The position numbers were made by a program, and so were the translations under genes. Below are positions 1-18,302 of a DNA stretch of 64,000 nucleotides, piece after piece. Position 1 is the first letter of the stretch. The number at the start of each line of letters is the position of its first letter. Below the pieces are notes generated by a model. The model was not told the DNA's origin, made no database searches, and saw only the letters and a list, made by a program, of their open reading frames with translations. This stretch comes from Cristatella mucedo (taxonomy: Eukaryota; Bryozoa; Phylactolaemata; Cristatellidae), in NCBI GenBank assembly GCA_009760855.2, contig WPIO01000016.1, positions 2,265,001 to 2,329,000 on the forward strand, given 5' to 3'.

Positions 1-1567
1 CTTGCGTTGAAGTCGCTTCCGAGTTTGACTCAAATGTCTGCCAGCCGCAGCCAGCGTTTCTATCCAGTGTTTGCATTTGTCCCGCAATCGCCTCCAACCC
101 GCGACTCGCTGTGCCGATCACTGCCAAGAGCCGAGACTTGCCCTTTAGGCTTTTTTGCCCGCAAGCGCTTGCATAATCCAGTCTCGGTGTGCAAGTGCGC
201 CAGCCTCGTGGCCTCTCCTGCCGCTGCTGCCGCGAACACGCTCGCTTGCTCGAAGCTGGGGCAGAGCTCTGGCAGGAGCCGGAGGAGTCGAGGAGTCGCT
301 CTCGAGATCTCGTGCTCCCGTCTGCCTTTGACTTTGCAGCCCTCACCTCCCTGCTGGTGGACTCTCCGTGACCAGCTAGGCGAGTCCTTTGCTTACCTGA
401 AGGAGAGCTCGTGTCTCGTGTCGTCTCGTGGGGGAGGGCGCCGCCGGAGCCGCGAAAGCTCTCGGCAGCGTCATTGGCTCATTTGCGCCGCTGTTTCCGA
501 TATTTGCGCCTTGCTCCGCGCTCCGTCGTCGTGCTTGTGTGCTAACATTGCACTCGCATTCCTGGATTGCTCTGACGACTTGAAATTCTTCAAGTCGTCT
601 GAACACTAAAACAGAATAGACCCCGGCGCAGTCTTCATGTTTTGTTAGTGCCCATCTCAAGGGCCTCCAGCCAAGAAGACTCTCGTGTTCGTAGCTTGCG
701 CACGGCAGAGTGAGGTGTCGTCCGTCAGTGTCCGCACCTTCATCGAGCTCGAGGTCGCCTCTGTCTGGACTTAGGCGTTGTTTAAGCACGTGGTAGCACA
801 GCATTGTCCGGGCATCGCTATAATGCTGGCCACTTCGGTTGAAATGAGGGCGCTGGTTTCACGCTGGTGTCAGCTGAAATCACCGACCAAATGACCGTCG
901 GCCTTAATTCAGAATTAATTAAATTATTCTCTATCATCATATTATTAATTTAATTTAGTATTATTATTGGTATTATTATCATTAAATTATTATTATTAAT
1001 GGCCGACGGCCTTATTTAACAGAGTGCGACGACCGTAGTCACTCAGCGATCGAATCGTCATTGGAAATGAGAAGAGGTCGCTGGGGTGTCTGCATCCGGT
1101 GCCAGGGGCCCAGGTTCAACTATCGAGGGCGACTGAAGCCTCTACTCTTGGCGAAAGTAATGGTGCGACGAGATTGCAGCAGCTGCCGGGTTCCCCGAGA
1201 CGAAATGCAAATAGCAGGCCTAGGCCAGCCTCGTGCTGCAGCCACTGCTTCATGCTGTGGCTGCTCCATGCGAGGCTCAAGCGTGGGGCAGGTGGGTCCG
1301 GTCGGACTGCAGACCGAGCCCCAGCGCGTGGCGCTGGTCACGTGACGTTGGACACGTGCTAAGCAGACTACGAGCAGGGGCTCAACCTCGACAGGCATTC
1401 GAGACTGCCGTTGTGCCGGGGAGGGGAGGGCGTGCTGCAAAGGCAGAGAAGGGGAGGGAGGTAGGTTCACCTCTCTTCGCCAGGCTTTTCTCCAGCTTGA
1501 GCGATGGCTCCGCCGGTGTCGCCGCCGCCGCCGCTCACATTTTTTCCCTCGCGTCTTTTCTCCCCAG
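1..1567. other. Unassigned stretch upstream of the first coding exon
   Basis: No exon I can defend lies here. Several open frames exist on both strands, but they are low-complexity, GC-driven and lack recognisable domains. The stretch just before 1568 reads as a polypyrimidine tract ending in CCCCAG, so at least its right end is intron of the gene whose last exon starts at 1568. An AT-rich inverted repeat lies at 893-1011. Confidence 0.4.
893..1011. repeat. AT-rich element with imperfect terminal inverted repeats
   Basis: GACCGTCGGCCTTAATT at 893-909 faces ATTAATGGCCGACGGCC at 995-1011. The outer 11 bases pair with one mismatch, and the inner part is AT-rich and itself nearly self-complementary. 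The roughly 85 bp between the arms is almost only A and T. Size and layout fit a small MITE-like foldback element, but no target duplication is clear and I saw no second copy. Confidence 0.4.
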
Positions 1568-1833
1568 ACTACGACGGCGGCGGCAGCATGTACCTCGACA
1601 GTAGCATGTCGTCCGAGTACCTGGACGAGCCGGGCGTGTACGGCGGTGACGGTCGACCGTTCCCCGGCGGACACCCGGCGGCCATGGCAGCCGGCGCCTT
1701 CGGCTACGCGGCTCACGACCCGTACGAGCGGCCGACGTCGCACATGGGCTACACGGAGCAGGACTATCAGCGCGACCGAGCCATGTTTCGCCACGGCAGC
1801 AGCAACATGCAGCTGAACGGCGGCTACCACTAG
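1568..1833 (+). CDS. Last coding exon of an unrecognised gene
   Basis: A polypyrimidine tract ends in CCCCAG at 1567 and is followed by an open frame entered in phase 1 (the first two bases finish a codon), ending in TAG at 1831-1833. It encodes about 88 residues rich in Gly, Ser, Tyr and Met. The frame runs Asp/Tyr-rich, then GGHPAAMAAGAFGYAAHDPY, then a charged stretch, and ends NGGYH. Codons are strongly GC-ending. This looks like the disordered C-terminus of a regulatory or cytoskeletal protein. I do not recognise the family and found no partner exon upstream in the window. The alternative is a chance open frame in GC-rich DNA, but the good acceptor and the non-repetitive composition argue for a real exon. 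Confidence 0.5.
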
Positions 1834-3072
1834 GCGGCGGCGGCTGCCTCGGCAGCTGGCGGCTGGCAGGGCGGCTGCCGCTGCGCTAGTCCCGTCGCGC
1901 GCCACGCGGGCAGTTCGTCCGTCCGTCCGTCCGTCAGTCAGGCTTGCGCGTTACTCCCACCCACAGGCTGCAGCAGCAGGTGCCCAGCCAATGTGCGTGG
2001 CTCGGCGGCACGGGCAGCTTTCGCCTCGCGGACTGTCCAGCAACCTCGGACGCATAGCCAGCAAGTGCTGCTGCTGTTACGGCAGCCAGCGTGCGTTGCT
2101 AGGCAACGCTGCGGCCCCAGCGTTGCCTAAAGAGGGTGTGCCGGTGCGAGTTCAGTCATCAGTCGCGCGTTTGCGTTTACATTGCGGCTGCATGTGCATG
2201 ACGCTGCATGTCGCTGCTGCCGAAAGAAGAAGCAGCAGAAGCTCCCGAGTTGCGCCTCCCGAAGAGTGCCCACGTGGGTACCTGTGGGGTTGGTAGTGCC
2301 GACTACTTTGCTGTCATGGACTCTTCGGTTGGAAAGGTTCACCAAGTGCATTGCTGGCAAAGCCCCGTGCCGACTGCCTGCTTTTTTTTTATATTGCTGA
2401 CTGTCTTTGCTTTTTCTGTGACCTCGTCATTGTTAAGTTACTTGCAATGGACTGGCAGCATCAGGCCAATGGTCTGCAGCCCGATGAAACAGAGCGATGT
2501 GGTGGCTGTGTGCGGTGAGCAGCAGTCTCTGTGGCGCCTGTTTGTGTCACCTGATTTATTCAAAGTAGCACTAAACAATCAAGTAATTGTCAGTGGTCGG
2601 ATTGTGTTGTGCATGTGCACATAGCACACGTAATTCGTATATAGGAGTGCATATGCACCACTCCCCCTCTCTCTCTCTCTCTCTCTCACAGATCTCTTCA
2701 CTCACAGTCGTCTGTAGCTGTGCATATGCAGACCATACGTAGGCGCGATCGAGCTCAGCTATGCACAGCAGGTTGGTCTGGGTAGTAGCCTCGATTCAAA
2801 GCAACAGTGTGCATACAAACCTGCATCCGAGCTGACAAACGTTTTTATGGAGTAAACTCAGGTCATTTGTAAACTGTGTGGCTGATGAGATGCTTATTTC
2901 CTGTGCGATGGCAGCCTTGATTATCCTGTGAGGGCATGATCTTCCCGACAACTTGCTGGTTAGTGGGTACTGGGAGTACTTAGACTGCTGGGCCTCCTGT
3001 GACTAGCTTTAGCCCTAGGCGAGTGGCCACGTGGCATTACGAGGAGCTTGCTGTCACTGGTGCATACTCCAG
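1834..3072. other. 3' flank of the first gene, no further gene seen
   Basis: This probably includes the 3' UTR of the exon ending at 1833. CCGT/CCGTCAGT repeats follow the stop at about 1917-1940 and a short TC run lies at 2665-2688. I found no canonical AATAAA on the plus strand. Short open frames on both strands look random. Confidence 0.4.
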
Positions 3073-3108
<36 letters not shown>

Positions 3109-3266
3109 GGTCTCTCTCCCTCTCCCTCTCTCTCTCCCTCTCTCTCTCTCTCTATCTCTCGGTCTCTCTCCCGCTCCCTCTCTTTCTCTCTCTCTCCCTT
3201 TCCCTCCCTCTCTCTCTCTATCTCTCGGTCTCTCTCCCTCTCCCTCTCTTTCTCTCTCTCTCTCCC

Positions 3267-3321
<55 letters not shown>

Positions 3322-3440
3322 ACTCTCGGTCTCTCTCTCGGTCTCTCTCTCTCTCACTCTCTCTCGGTCTCTCTCTCGGTCTCTCTCTCGGTCTCTCTCT
3401 CTCTTTCTCTCTCTCACTCTCTCTCTCTCTCCTCTCTCTG
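3073..3440. repeat. (TC)n microsatellite with CGGTCTCTCTC variants
   Basis: About 370 bases of almost pure TC/CTCC, with periodic TCGG interruptions (for example at 3107, 3161, 3225, 3326 and 3366). It generates Ser-Leu and Arg-Glu open frames on both strands that are not genes. Confidence 0.95.
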
Positions 3441-3949
3441 GCAGGCCGTCGTAGATGGACATCAGTGTGCTTTCTATAGTCGGGGTTGACCATGTCCAGC
3501 ATGTATGTATCCAAGCAGATCTGGCTATATCTAGGCAGATCTTATCCGACAGGCAGCTATCTTAGCTGGCAGCAGCGATTTGGGGGCCAAGCGTCGCGCT
3601 GCTGCTTCTGCTTCTGGGTGCTCACGTCGAGCGCTAGAGCACAGCTTTCCGATATTGTGATTAGCAGCGCTGGAGGCCATTACCAGTCCAAGCTGCAGCC
3701 GCTCGACTCGACTCACAATTCACTATTCGTCTATCAAGTCAAGGCTGTTAGTGTTTAATCTGTTTTGGTTTGCATATTTCATTTATATTTGTATCGTATT
3801 GGTAACACATGCCGAGAGCAGGATGCGAACGTGCTGCCTTGGAGTTCAGTACTGCTGCTAGTGCATTATTTACAAGACACGGTACCCTAACAATGCACGA
3901 CGTGGTTATTAATACTTGGCATCCGCGATTCTTGATGACATGGGGTGAC
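3441..3949. other. Intergenic, no gene; weak tRNA-like SINE trace
   Basis: The only structure I see is a minus-strand tRNA-like stretch at about 3805-3890, whose B-box-like part is the complement of GATGCGAACGTGCTG. It may be a diverged SINE head. The rest is unremarkable. Confidence 0.3.
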
Positions 3950-4180
3950 GTGCACAGGGGTGACATGCACAGGGTCAGCGTGTAAGTGTGGTTAGTGGCA
4001 GCATGCAACAGTGTCAGCACGCATGAGCACATAAAGGACGAATCACTTGAGACCCATTAAATGCTGTCATAAATAGATGTGTTTTAAACTTCTGTTTGAA
4101 TGTGGTCAAGTCAAGGGATGTCGTGACGGAAGTCAGGAGTGAGTTCCAGGCTTTGGGACCATGGGGGCACCAGCTAAACT
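3950..4180 (-). mobile_element. LINE family 1 3' fragment (L2/CR1-type)
   Basis: Reading the minus strand, this matches the end of the reverse-transcriptase ORF and the start of the 3' UTR seen in the other family 1 copies: the stretch for the AWNSLP motif, the conserved ACCACATTTAA-like segment, and the text before the tail. It is heavily mutated and lacks the tail hairpin. Confidence 0.7.
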
Positions 4181-4399
4181 CGTATGTGAAAGCACAAATT
4201 CCAGGCAGGATTGGAAGCCAATCACTACACAGCGACAGAACTGCTGCGAGAGTGTAACAACTTTCCGAATGCCGACTTAAGTTGAGTCTCTCTACTAGTT
4301 GATGGCTCAGTGCCTACCTGGCTACTGGCTAAGTGCCTACCTTATGAAAACGACGACTGTCCATTCATTAAAATGCCTACCGAAGAGAGGATTTAAGTG

Positions 4400-4775
4400 A
4401 CTTTCCTCATGTCTCCCTTCTGCCATTCTTATCCAAGACACTTATGAGTTGTGGCCCAGCAACTAAAGGATCACGCTATTTCGGCAGATCTTGCCAGCAA
4501 GTTCCAGTACTGATTTAGAGCATGTCACTTTACGGAAACTTCTCTGCTTCGAGATATTATGGCCTAGACAATTATTATGACCTAGAAAATGCCCAGGGTA
4601 CGGCCTCTCTACTGGTTCTTCTGTATCTATCGGCAGCATTTAACGTTATTGATCAACCAGCATCTTTTGGAGCGCCTCTCTGCTTGAATGCGAATCACTG
4701 GCAAAGCTTAACTAACTTGGGTCCTACCTCGGTGAGAACGTCCCTATTACAGCTGGAATGACTGTCGATCACATT
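4400..4775 (+). mobile_element. LINE reverse-transcriptase fragment
   Basis: Frame-shifted plus-strand remains of the RT core are readable: a QQLKDH-like stretch, then ASKFQ, and then LYLSAAFNVIDQ, which corresponds to the LDLSAAFDTIDH motif of the fuller copy at 46.2 kb. Stops and shifts show that it is dead. Confidence 0.65.
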
Positions 4776-4840
4776 GGTCTGCACGATATCAATTTCTGGC
4801 TTTACTATTTTCTAAATATACATCAGAAATGGTGATTTAG

Positions 4841-5015
4841 GGTTGCCGTAATGGCTCACTAGGTAAGGCGGTTGCTTTTCACGACCTCGGCCCGAGGTCG
4901 TGGGTTCGATTCCTGCGGTGGGCGATTCTTTATCGCCACCGCAAGCGGTGGTGATAGCCGTAAAGACTCTTCTGTCGCTATACAAGAAAGAGGCTGTTTA
5001 ATCAGCTGGTATTCT
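4841..5015 (+). mobile_element. tRNA-derived SINE, family 1
   Basis: A tRNA-like head has an A-box-like TGGCTCACTAGGTAAGG and a B box GGGTTCGATTCC at about 4902-4913. It is followed by a body with the inverted repeat CCACCGC/GCGGTGG and the phrase CTCTTCTGTCGCTATAC. The same body recurs at about 44.66-44.82 kb (minus) and 59.02-59.20 kb, and in diverged form at 18.94 and 20.6 kb. It is not a functional tRNA because the arms do not fold as a cloverleaf. Confidence 0.8.
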
Positions 5016-5437
5016 ATTATTTTGTTTTGCTTTGGCACGTCAGGTTTGGTAGATCTTGTTTATAATATATCGAGTGCACTTTAACCTTACGCATTATGTA
5101 TAATGACATCGGCTTCCATTAGGTGTACTGGTTACAGTCACTTAATGACGTTTTTTTTTAAAGAACGATGAGGCATTTTCTTGGTTGATATGATTGTTTA
5201 AGTCAATGGATATTTGCGATTTACAATGAAAAGGGAGTTTAAGAATCCTCTGCATATATTCTACTGCATATCCTGTTGAGATTTTCGACCAAAGAACAGC
5301 CGCTACCGACTACTACTACATTCATCTTCTCACGCCTTCAACTTCGACTGCAAAGTGGGAGATAAGGATAAGACACGGGCACCACACATGGTGTTCAAGC
5401 AACATAGAAAACTTGAGACCGATGGTTTAAAGGTGGT

Positions 5438-6108
5438 AATAATAATAATAATAATAATATTGCACTTGATAAAGCGCCCTCAGAGAACTCAATCTCTCTC
5501 TCTAGGCGCTTTACATTTGTTGCAAAGTGATATGCAATAGAATAGTAAGTAAAATCATGCTTGAAAAACAAACAAAACGAATAATATGGTTAGGGGTGAC
5601 ATGCACAGGGTCAGCATGCAAATGTGGTTAGTGGCAGCATGCACAGCGTCAGCAAGCATAAGCACATCACGGACGAATCACAGGGGCCCACTAAATGCTG
5701 TCCTGAATAGGTGTTTTTAAGTTTCTTTTAAATGTGGTCAGGTCAGGGGATGTTCTGACGCAGGTCGGGAGGGAGTTCCAGGCTTTGGGAGCATACGAGC
5801 TAAATGCACGGTCTCCAAAGGATTTAAGGTTTGTACGAGGTATTTCTAGACTGTTGGATTCCGAGAAGCGGATGGTACGATGCTTGGCCTGATGGGGGAG
5901 TATGTCGGGGAGATAGGCTGGAGCCATAGAATGAAGAGACCTAAAAGTGAGCGACAAAACCTCGAAGTCAATCCGTTGCCTCACTGGTAGCCAGTGCAGG
6001 TCGGAGAGAAGTGGAGTAATGTGGCAACTGCTACGCTGACAACAGACAAGCCTGGCTGCAGAGTTTTGCACCAGCTGCAATCGCCTGATCGCACAAGTGA
6101 ACGCAGTT
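5438..6108 (-). mobile_element. LINE family 1, 5'-truncated, with complete 3' tail
   Basis: On the minus strand it starts in the RT C-terminal region (CAIRRLQLVQNSAARL), continues through LPVRQRIDFEVL, APAYLPDILPHQAKHRT and SYAPKAWNSLP, and ends with the tail hairpin and an (ATT)n run at 5438-5460. The reading frame is open over most of the copy, so it is fairly young. Severe 5' truncation is normal for LINEs copied by target-primed reverse transcription. Confidence 0.9.
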
Positions 6109-7055
6109 TGGAGTACCAATGATTTGAAGAGAATAAATCCGTATTTTCGTATTGTTATCTCTGCATCGATGGCATGCGATGAAGAGCAGGCACACATGAT
6201 CGAATATCCGAATCTAATGTGTGTATCTAGATATATATTGAACTGAAGGCGACGTTGGTGACAACGATGATGCTCGTGATGTTTTAACACCTAAACTAAT
6301 GTCCCATTCTGATCATGATGAATTTGTGAAAGACTTTGACCTATCATAGGTTGCAAGAAAAATTTTCTTGCTCTGGTATAGTGCTGATTCGCCGAAGCGC
6401 CATAACCCAGCAGCTAAGCATAGCAGAAAGTAGAGGAAGTGGCAGTTTGCCTAAATGAAATTACATGTTTATTGAAAATAGCCTAAATATAATTGTTACT
6501 AAATGATTGGAAAAACTATGTATTTCAAGTATTATTGTAAAAGTTATTTACTAAAAAACCCTTAAGCTGGGTTAAAATGAGTTACAATTCTGAGCATGCT
6601 AAACTTCTTGAATCACCCATTAAATGAACAGACAATTCATTTATAGGCCACTGTCATCAAGGGAACCATTCCAAGTTTGGGGCACTTTAGATGCTTAGTT
6701 AAGGCGTCTTCAGCAGTTATACCACTTCTCGCAGACCTTCGCATTAAGGGGTACATCTATCTTGAACGTTGTTACTCAATTTTGGGTCCTTTCATTCTAT
6801 GGCTCTAGCTAATCAAAACTCTGCAACCAGGCTAGGCATATTATAACCCACTCTTGACTCAAATCGTCTAGCTGTGACTCTAACAAACTTTGACTGCATC
6901 GAAAACGTGCCTTCAGATGCCATAAACAGCATATCACTTGCTTGAAACTGACACCGCGACGATCAACCATTGCAATGGAATATAAAGAATCGACTGCAAC
7001 TTGACTTGTCGACTGCAAAATACTCAGCAAAGGCGATCTAGCAGCTTAATTTATA
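6109..7055. other. Intergenic with a scrambled LINE relic
   Basis: At about 6715-6860 the plus strand carries broken pieces of LINE family 1 (CCACTTCTCGCAGACCT, TTCATTCTATGGCTC, AAAACTCTGCAACCAGGCT), each matching the RT end seen elsewhere. The remainder is AT-rich with no gene visible. Confidence 0.5.
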
Positions 7056-7059
7056 TGGC

Positions 7060-7200
7060 GGCAGAACAGCCCTTAAAAACAATTCATTTGTATAGCAGCC
7101 CATGAAAACTTAATCTATATTCAGGTGCTTCTCATGCCTCGGGGATCGAGACCTCAGCCAGGCCTTGGTCGGGGCGAGCACCTCGACCGCGGGACCAAAC
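7060..7200 (-). mobile_element. tRNA-derived SINE, family 2
   Basis: Read on the minus strand it has an A-box-like GGTTTGGTC... start and a B-box-like GGTCTCGATCCCC. It ends in a tail resembling the LINE family 1 3' end (AGATTAAGTTTTCATGG..., then ATACAAATGAATT). Sister copies are at 20.07-20.18 kb and 60.29-60.43 kb, with partial copies at 29.83 and 50.06 kb. Confidence 0.75.
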
Positions 7201-7468
7201 CAGCTCGATGATCACGTCTATCTATACCCCTATATATATATCTATACCCCTTGCAGCGAAAAATTAAGATTCTACAATTCAGCACTCGAGCTTACTACCG
7301 GCGTAGCAAGCACCTTACACCTCCTGAGCATACAACGACCTATATTACGCCACATCAACACAAGTAAAATTAAGTTAGGTTGCCGTGGCATCAGAGATCT
7401 ACGACTCGGGTTGGAAAACTGATCACCAAGCACAGCAAATTTAAACAAGAAATGCTTCCAGTGATGAG

Positions 7469-7474
7469 TTTATT
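7469..7474 (-). terminator. RPL35 poly(A) signal
   Basis: AATAAA on the minus strand, 10 bases after the RPL35 stop codon at 7484-7486. A very short 3' UTR is usual for ribosomal-protein mRNAs. Confidence 0.75.
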
Positions 7475-7483
7475 TGTTGCAAT

Positions 7484-10213
7484 TTACTCTTTGACAGCAT
7501 ACTTTCGAGCTGGATATAACCTCTCCTTCCTTTGCTGCTTGGCTGTCTTTAACGATGTTTCATGCTTGGTCAGAGCTCGTCGCATGGCTCGGGTCTTCTT
7601 ATACCGTATATCAGTGGGCTTGAATTTCTTACCTACAAAGCAAAATGGTTGTTAGCAGCTAAGTTTCCCATAATGCTAAGTTTCACTGGCCCCCACCAGA
7701 GCTGCAAGCCCAGCAGGCTGGCAAACAGGACACTGCAGTTGACCAATTTAACTTATACAAATACATACCAGAATAGAATTTCCTCAAATTATCCTTTTGT
7801 GTCTGGTTCATGACGGTCAGAACTCGGGCAATCGACTTCCTTACGACACGGCTACAACCGGAAGGAATAAGTTGTTACGCATAACTGAAACCCCAAACAA
7901 GAACAGAGCTAGGAAATGAAACCAAGCATACTTTACTTACATCTTGGAAAGCTTTGATGCAGCCCCTCCGGTCACTTTTGCTACCCTCAACACAGAGAGC
8001 TCCTACAACACGGACTGAAGTAAACAACCAAGTACAACGAAAAAGCTACTTAACCATGCACCGAGCTACTGCAGAAAAAGTACGGATGCTCCATTGGCAA
8101 TACACTGATATGGGTCACACGTGTACCATGTGGAGCTCACTCCGGACTAACGAATCTGTTTATCGGGCTGATCTTGACACTCGGGCACAATGATTACACA
8201 CTGAAGTTCAAACATGGACAACAAAGCAAGTCGGCCTCATAACATACCATCAGCAGCCACTTACGACGCCGGTCACAATAACACGGCTATTATTAATGAC
8301 CGAACTACGACCACAGCACTTACATAGCACCACAAGAGAACTAAATTTCCTTCACTTATCTCTTATCCTTCACTCATCTTAATCTCTGGCACTTTAATAA
8401 TGCTGGAAAAAGCCCACCAAAACATGCACGTCAGCATGAATAAGAACCCAAAAATTCACATACCAAGGAAATGCAGAGGCACTATCAGCTTCTGCTATAC
8501 AAGTATGGGGATAGCACGACTTTAGCTATGGAGCTCGTCTTGGAGCATTCTAAGGCACGATCTCCACAGGATTTGATGTTGGTTCGACGCCTGGCCTTAT
8601 TTGGGAAGCAGTTCGGATAGCAAGACCACAGCAGTAGACCAGAGGGTGGCTTTACCCACATTGCCTGCCGATGTGACAGGATATATTCAGCCTCAGCCAC
8701 TAGACGGGTCAGGCTTTTCGGAGTAACATTGACTTGACCGGCAAATACAAAGCTGTTCTTATCCTCATTCAACTCGGGACAGTCTGTAGCCATGCAAGTG
8801 CGACTGTTGGCAATACGCGCTACCAGGGAGCGGGGAGTTCTACTTGCTAAAAGGCTGTGAGGGATCAATGCATCCTCTATTCGGGGACATAACATGAGGT
8901 CTGCAGATATAGGGAACCGCAATCTAGTGAGGCCGACAACTGACAACACAGGTAATAAAAAAGCGATTACGGTTAGCATGGTTAAAGGCAACACCTTCTA
9001 TTGGCCGCACAGAGTGGCATGTGATGCTTGCCGGTTCGCATGCCTAGCAGCTCCGTGCACGATTCTGTCGAAGGTAGAAATCCATAAAAACACAACGCCG
9101 TCGATGACCAGCACTGCATATCCCAACATTGTGCATACACTAGGGTACATCCAATATGCTCAACTCATTAATATTAAGACAGCTTAACAAGTAGGAGTGG
9201 GGTATATTTAAACAGCACTTCAGGTTAACAACGAACAGGTTAGAGATATGGAGCTCGGCATGACACTAGGGCAGATACCAAACCCCAGAGATACAGATCA
9301 GTGCACGACTGACGGCTGAGGCCATAATAAACGCAAAACAAAAACTAAAATCTACAGCACAGAACTAGCATCACGAGAAGTAAACAAGTTTTGCTGCTGC
9401 CTTGGCGTGCAGTTCAAAATATTAGGGAAAGTCAAATGGTCCGGTTTTTCGACCATTTTTTTTTTATAAAAATCCAGCGCCATAAATGATCGCAGCGAGG
9501 TCAATACGACCCGGCTCGGATCTCCAAGCGTGCTTGCTTGACATGAGGTAGCCGCATAAGTGGTTTACCGCGCGGGCAGCAATGCATGACAGCCACAGAA
9601 TTCCATTCGCCCTTAAACGCGTCACAGTCTCACGAGAAAGCAGCAGGCCGAGCGAGCTAAAACTCGGAATGGGAGGTTGGGACCATTAGAGTAAGCTTCA
9701 CCTGGTATTGGGCACTGGCGTTAGCTACACCGACGAGATGTCGTTGAACGTAGCGTAGCCCTCACTCGCAGCGCACTGCACGCGGTGGCGCTTAGAGAAT
9801 GCGTAGCGCCATAAACGCGCCGCAAGATCTGAGAACACGCTCTCACTGGCGGCCGATTCCAGAAAAAATCTTGTCAGCCTCCCCCAACCAGTGCGGAAAA
9901 ACGGATACCAGATGCAGCCAAAGCAGCGCAGCGAACCTGTTTAAGGTCTTGAACTTGCTTTACCAGCTCCTCCTTCTTCTTGCCTCGTAGATCTTTCGCT
10001 CTAACCTTAACCTGCAAAATAACTACACGATGTAAACCGCTGACTGCCGACGGTAGCCATACGATGAAATCACGCAATGATGCGGCAAAAGATGCCTCTC
10101 AATGTGCGACACGAGCGGCCTAATAAACGTTAAGGACTTTCCATGCTATTGCATATAGAGATGCACGGCTAAACGGTCGATTTCCCTGCGATAACTCGTC
10201 GCGTACGTACCAT
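7484..10213 (-). CDS. RPL35: Ribosomal protein L35 (uL29), complete five-exon gene
   Basis: Component of the 60S subunit near the nascent-peptide exit tunnel. Exons on the minus strand: 10213-10211 (only the ATG, followed by donor GTACGT), 10011-9937, 8002-7941, 7851-7769 and 7632-7484 (stop TAA). All junctions are GT-AG and phases match (0, 0, 2, 1). The joined product is 123 residues, the same length as human RPL35. Recognisable blocks are [54 protein letters not shown] and [17 protein letters not shown]. An intron directly after the start codon is common in ribosomal-protein genes. Intron 2 (8003-9936) contains a LINE relic. It lies head to head with ARPC5. No frameshift or missing core residue was seen, so it is probably functional. 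Confidence 0.97.
8510..8965 (-). mobile_element. LINE relic inside RPL35 intron 2
   Basis: Minus-strand frame with weak but ordered matches to family 1: [20 protein letters not shown] corresponds to the WMAANFLQLNDDKTNL segment, and [10 protein letters not shown] to SFGDRAFSSY. The middle of the RT end is missing. It was inserted in sense with RPL35 and is spliced out. Confidence 0.6.
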
Positions 10214-10239
10214 TCTCGAGGCAATATGGCCGTAAAAAG
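10214..10239 (-). promoter_or_regulatory. RPL35 start site: TCT initiator and 5' TOP
   Basis: Just upstream of the RPL35 ATG the minus strand reads CAGTCTTTTTACGGCC. Transcription starting at the C (10239) would give a 26-base leader opening with a C plus oligopyrimidine tract. That is the 5' TOP arrangement of ribosomal-protein mRNAs, and TCT is the matching initiator. The start site is inferred from the motif alone. Confidence 0.65.
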
Positions 10240-10462
10240 ACTGACAGCGAGTCCTTCCGCTGTGGGCAGCACGCCCAACCACCGGTGTAGCTATCGCTAA
10301 CAAGTGTAGATAGCAAACTCAAAAATACCAATTATTAAAATTGTTTCCTGAATTTCTCAATGAAAAAATGCCATAACGTGACTTACTTGTAACTTAGTAG
10401 ACCGGAACAAGGAAGTGCTCTGTCGCCATAGTTCACCTGTGCCGCCGGTTTCCACCTCGGCG
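10240..10462. promoter_or_regulatory. Shared RPL35/ARPC5 promoter region
   Basis: The two genes diverge from this stretch of about 220 bp. No TATA box is placed for either gene. ACCGGAACAAGGAAGTG at 10401-10417 contains two ETS-type cores (CCGGAA and GGAAGTG), common in housekeeping bidirectional promoters. The ARPC5 leader must lie in the right part, so the shared promoter proper is probably shorter than the interval given. Confidence 0.6.
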
Positions 10463-17602
<7,140 letters not shown>

Positions 17603-18125
17603 GATACTGTAGCCGCTGGATGGAGCTGGCGGCGCCACCGGCGGGGGGCCCCCCCCCGGACAGGTCTGCACCACGTGATCGGAGCAGCGTGGCACCTACA
17701 GCCGCACATCCGTGTTCGGCTGAAGTTGTTCTCGACGGCGCGTGCGCGGCGCACGTCGTGCTCGCTGCTCGTGGCGGGACCCTGCGAGCGTCTAGCGTCG
17801 CTGTCACCGGTTCATGTCGCCGAGTTTTGTGGTCCTGGCCCTGCTCGATGTCCTTGGTTCTTGCTCGGCGCTGGCCGGTCGTTGTGCTGACGACACAGTC
17901 TAGCCTACTGCAATTGGTGTACAATGGACAATTGACCGATGACCTATGGTTTCACTCTTGCTTCCTAAAGCTTGGCAAAGGTTAGAGTGCGGAATACAGA
18001 GCAGCTGAGACCAGTTCATGGTGTCATTCTTACGTCGAAGTGCTGCATGACGGCCGGGCCTAAAAGCAAAACGAATATATAAGACTGGACAGCAGCTGGC
18101 CTTGAGTAGGCTACTCACGTGCGTG
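17603..18125. other. 3' flank of ARPC5
   Basis: Should contain the ARPC5 3' UTR, but I see no AATAAA or ATTAAA on the plus strand. A G6C9 homopolymer junction lies at 17643-17657. No independent gene. Confidence 0.35.
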
Positions 18126-18171
18126 TGCGCGTGTGTGTGTGTGTGTGTGTGTGTGCGTGCGAGAGCCTGTG

Positions 18172-18202
<31 letters not shown>

Positions 18203-18302
18203 ACGAGCGTGCGTGCGTTTGCATGTGCGTGTGTGTGCGAGCGTACGTTTGCATGTGCGTGTGAGTGCGTGCGAGAGCCTGTGTGTGTGCGTGCGTGCAC
18301 GT
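18118..18302. repeat. (GT)n microsatellite with GCGTGC variants
   Basis: GT dinucleotides interrupted by GCGTGCGAGAGCCT, which occurs twice (about 18154 and 18267), suggesting internal duplication of the array. Confidence 0.9.

Noticed and set aside
7-609. Plus-strand frame of 200 codons at the window start
   Set aside because: Ser/Arg/Cys-rich, no domain, contradicting frames overlap it on the other strand; may be GC-rich intron or CpG-island DNA.
1120-1905. Minus-strand frame of 261 codons
   Set aside because: Arg/Ala/Val-rich antisense shadow of the GC-rich terminal exon and its intron; no domain.
3037-3489. Open frames of Ser-Leu and Arg-Glu repeats on both strands
   Set aside because: They are translations of the (TC)n microsatellite; all six frames are open because the DNA lacks stop triplets.
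4847-4915. True tRNA gene
   Set aside because: A and B boxes are present but the arms do not form a cloverleaf, and the same body recurs in several copies: a SINE.
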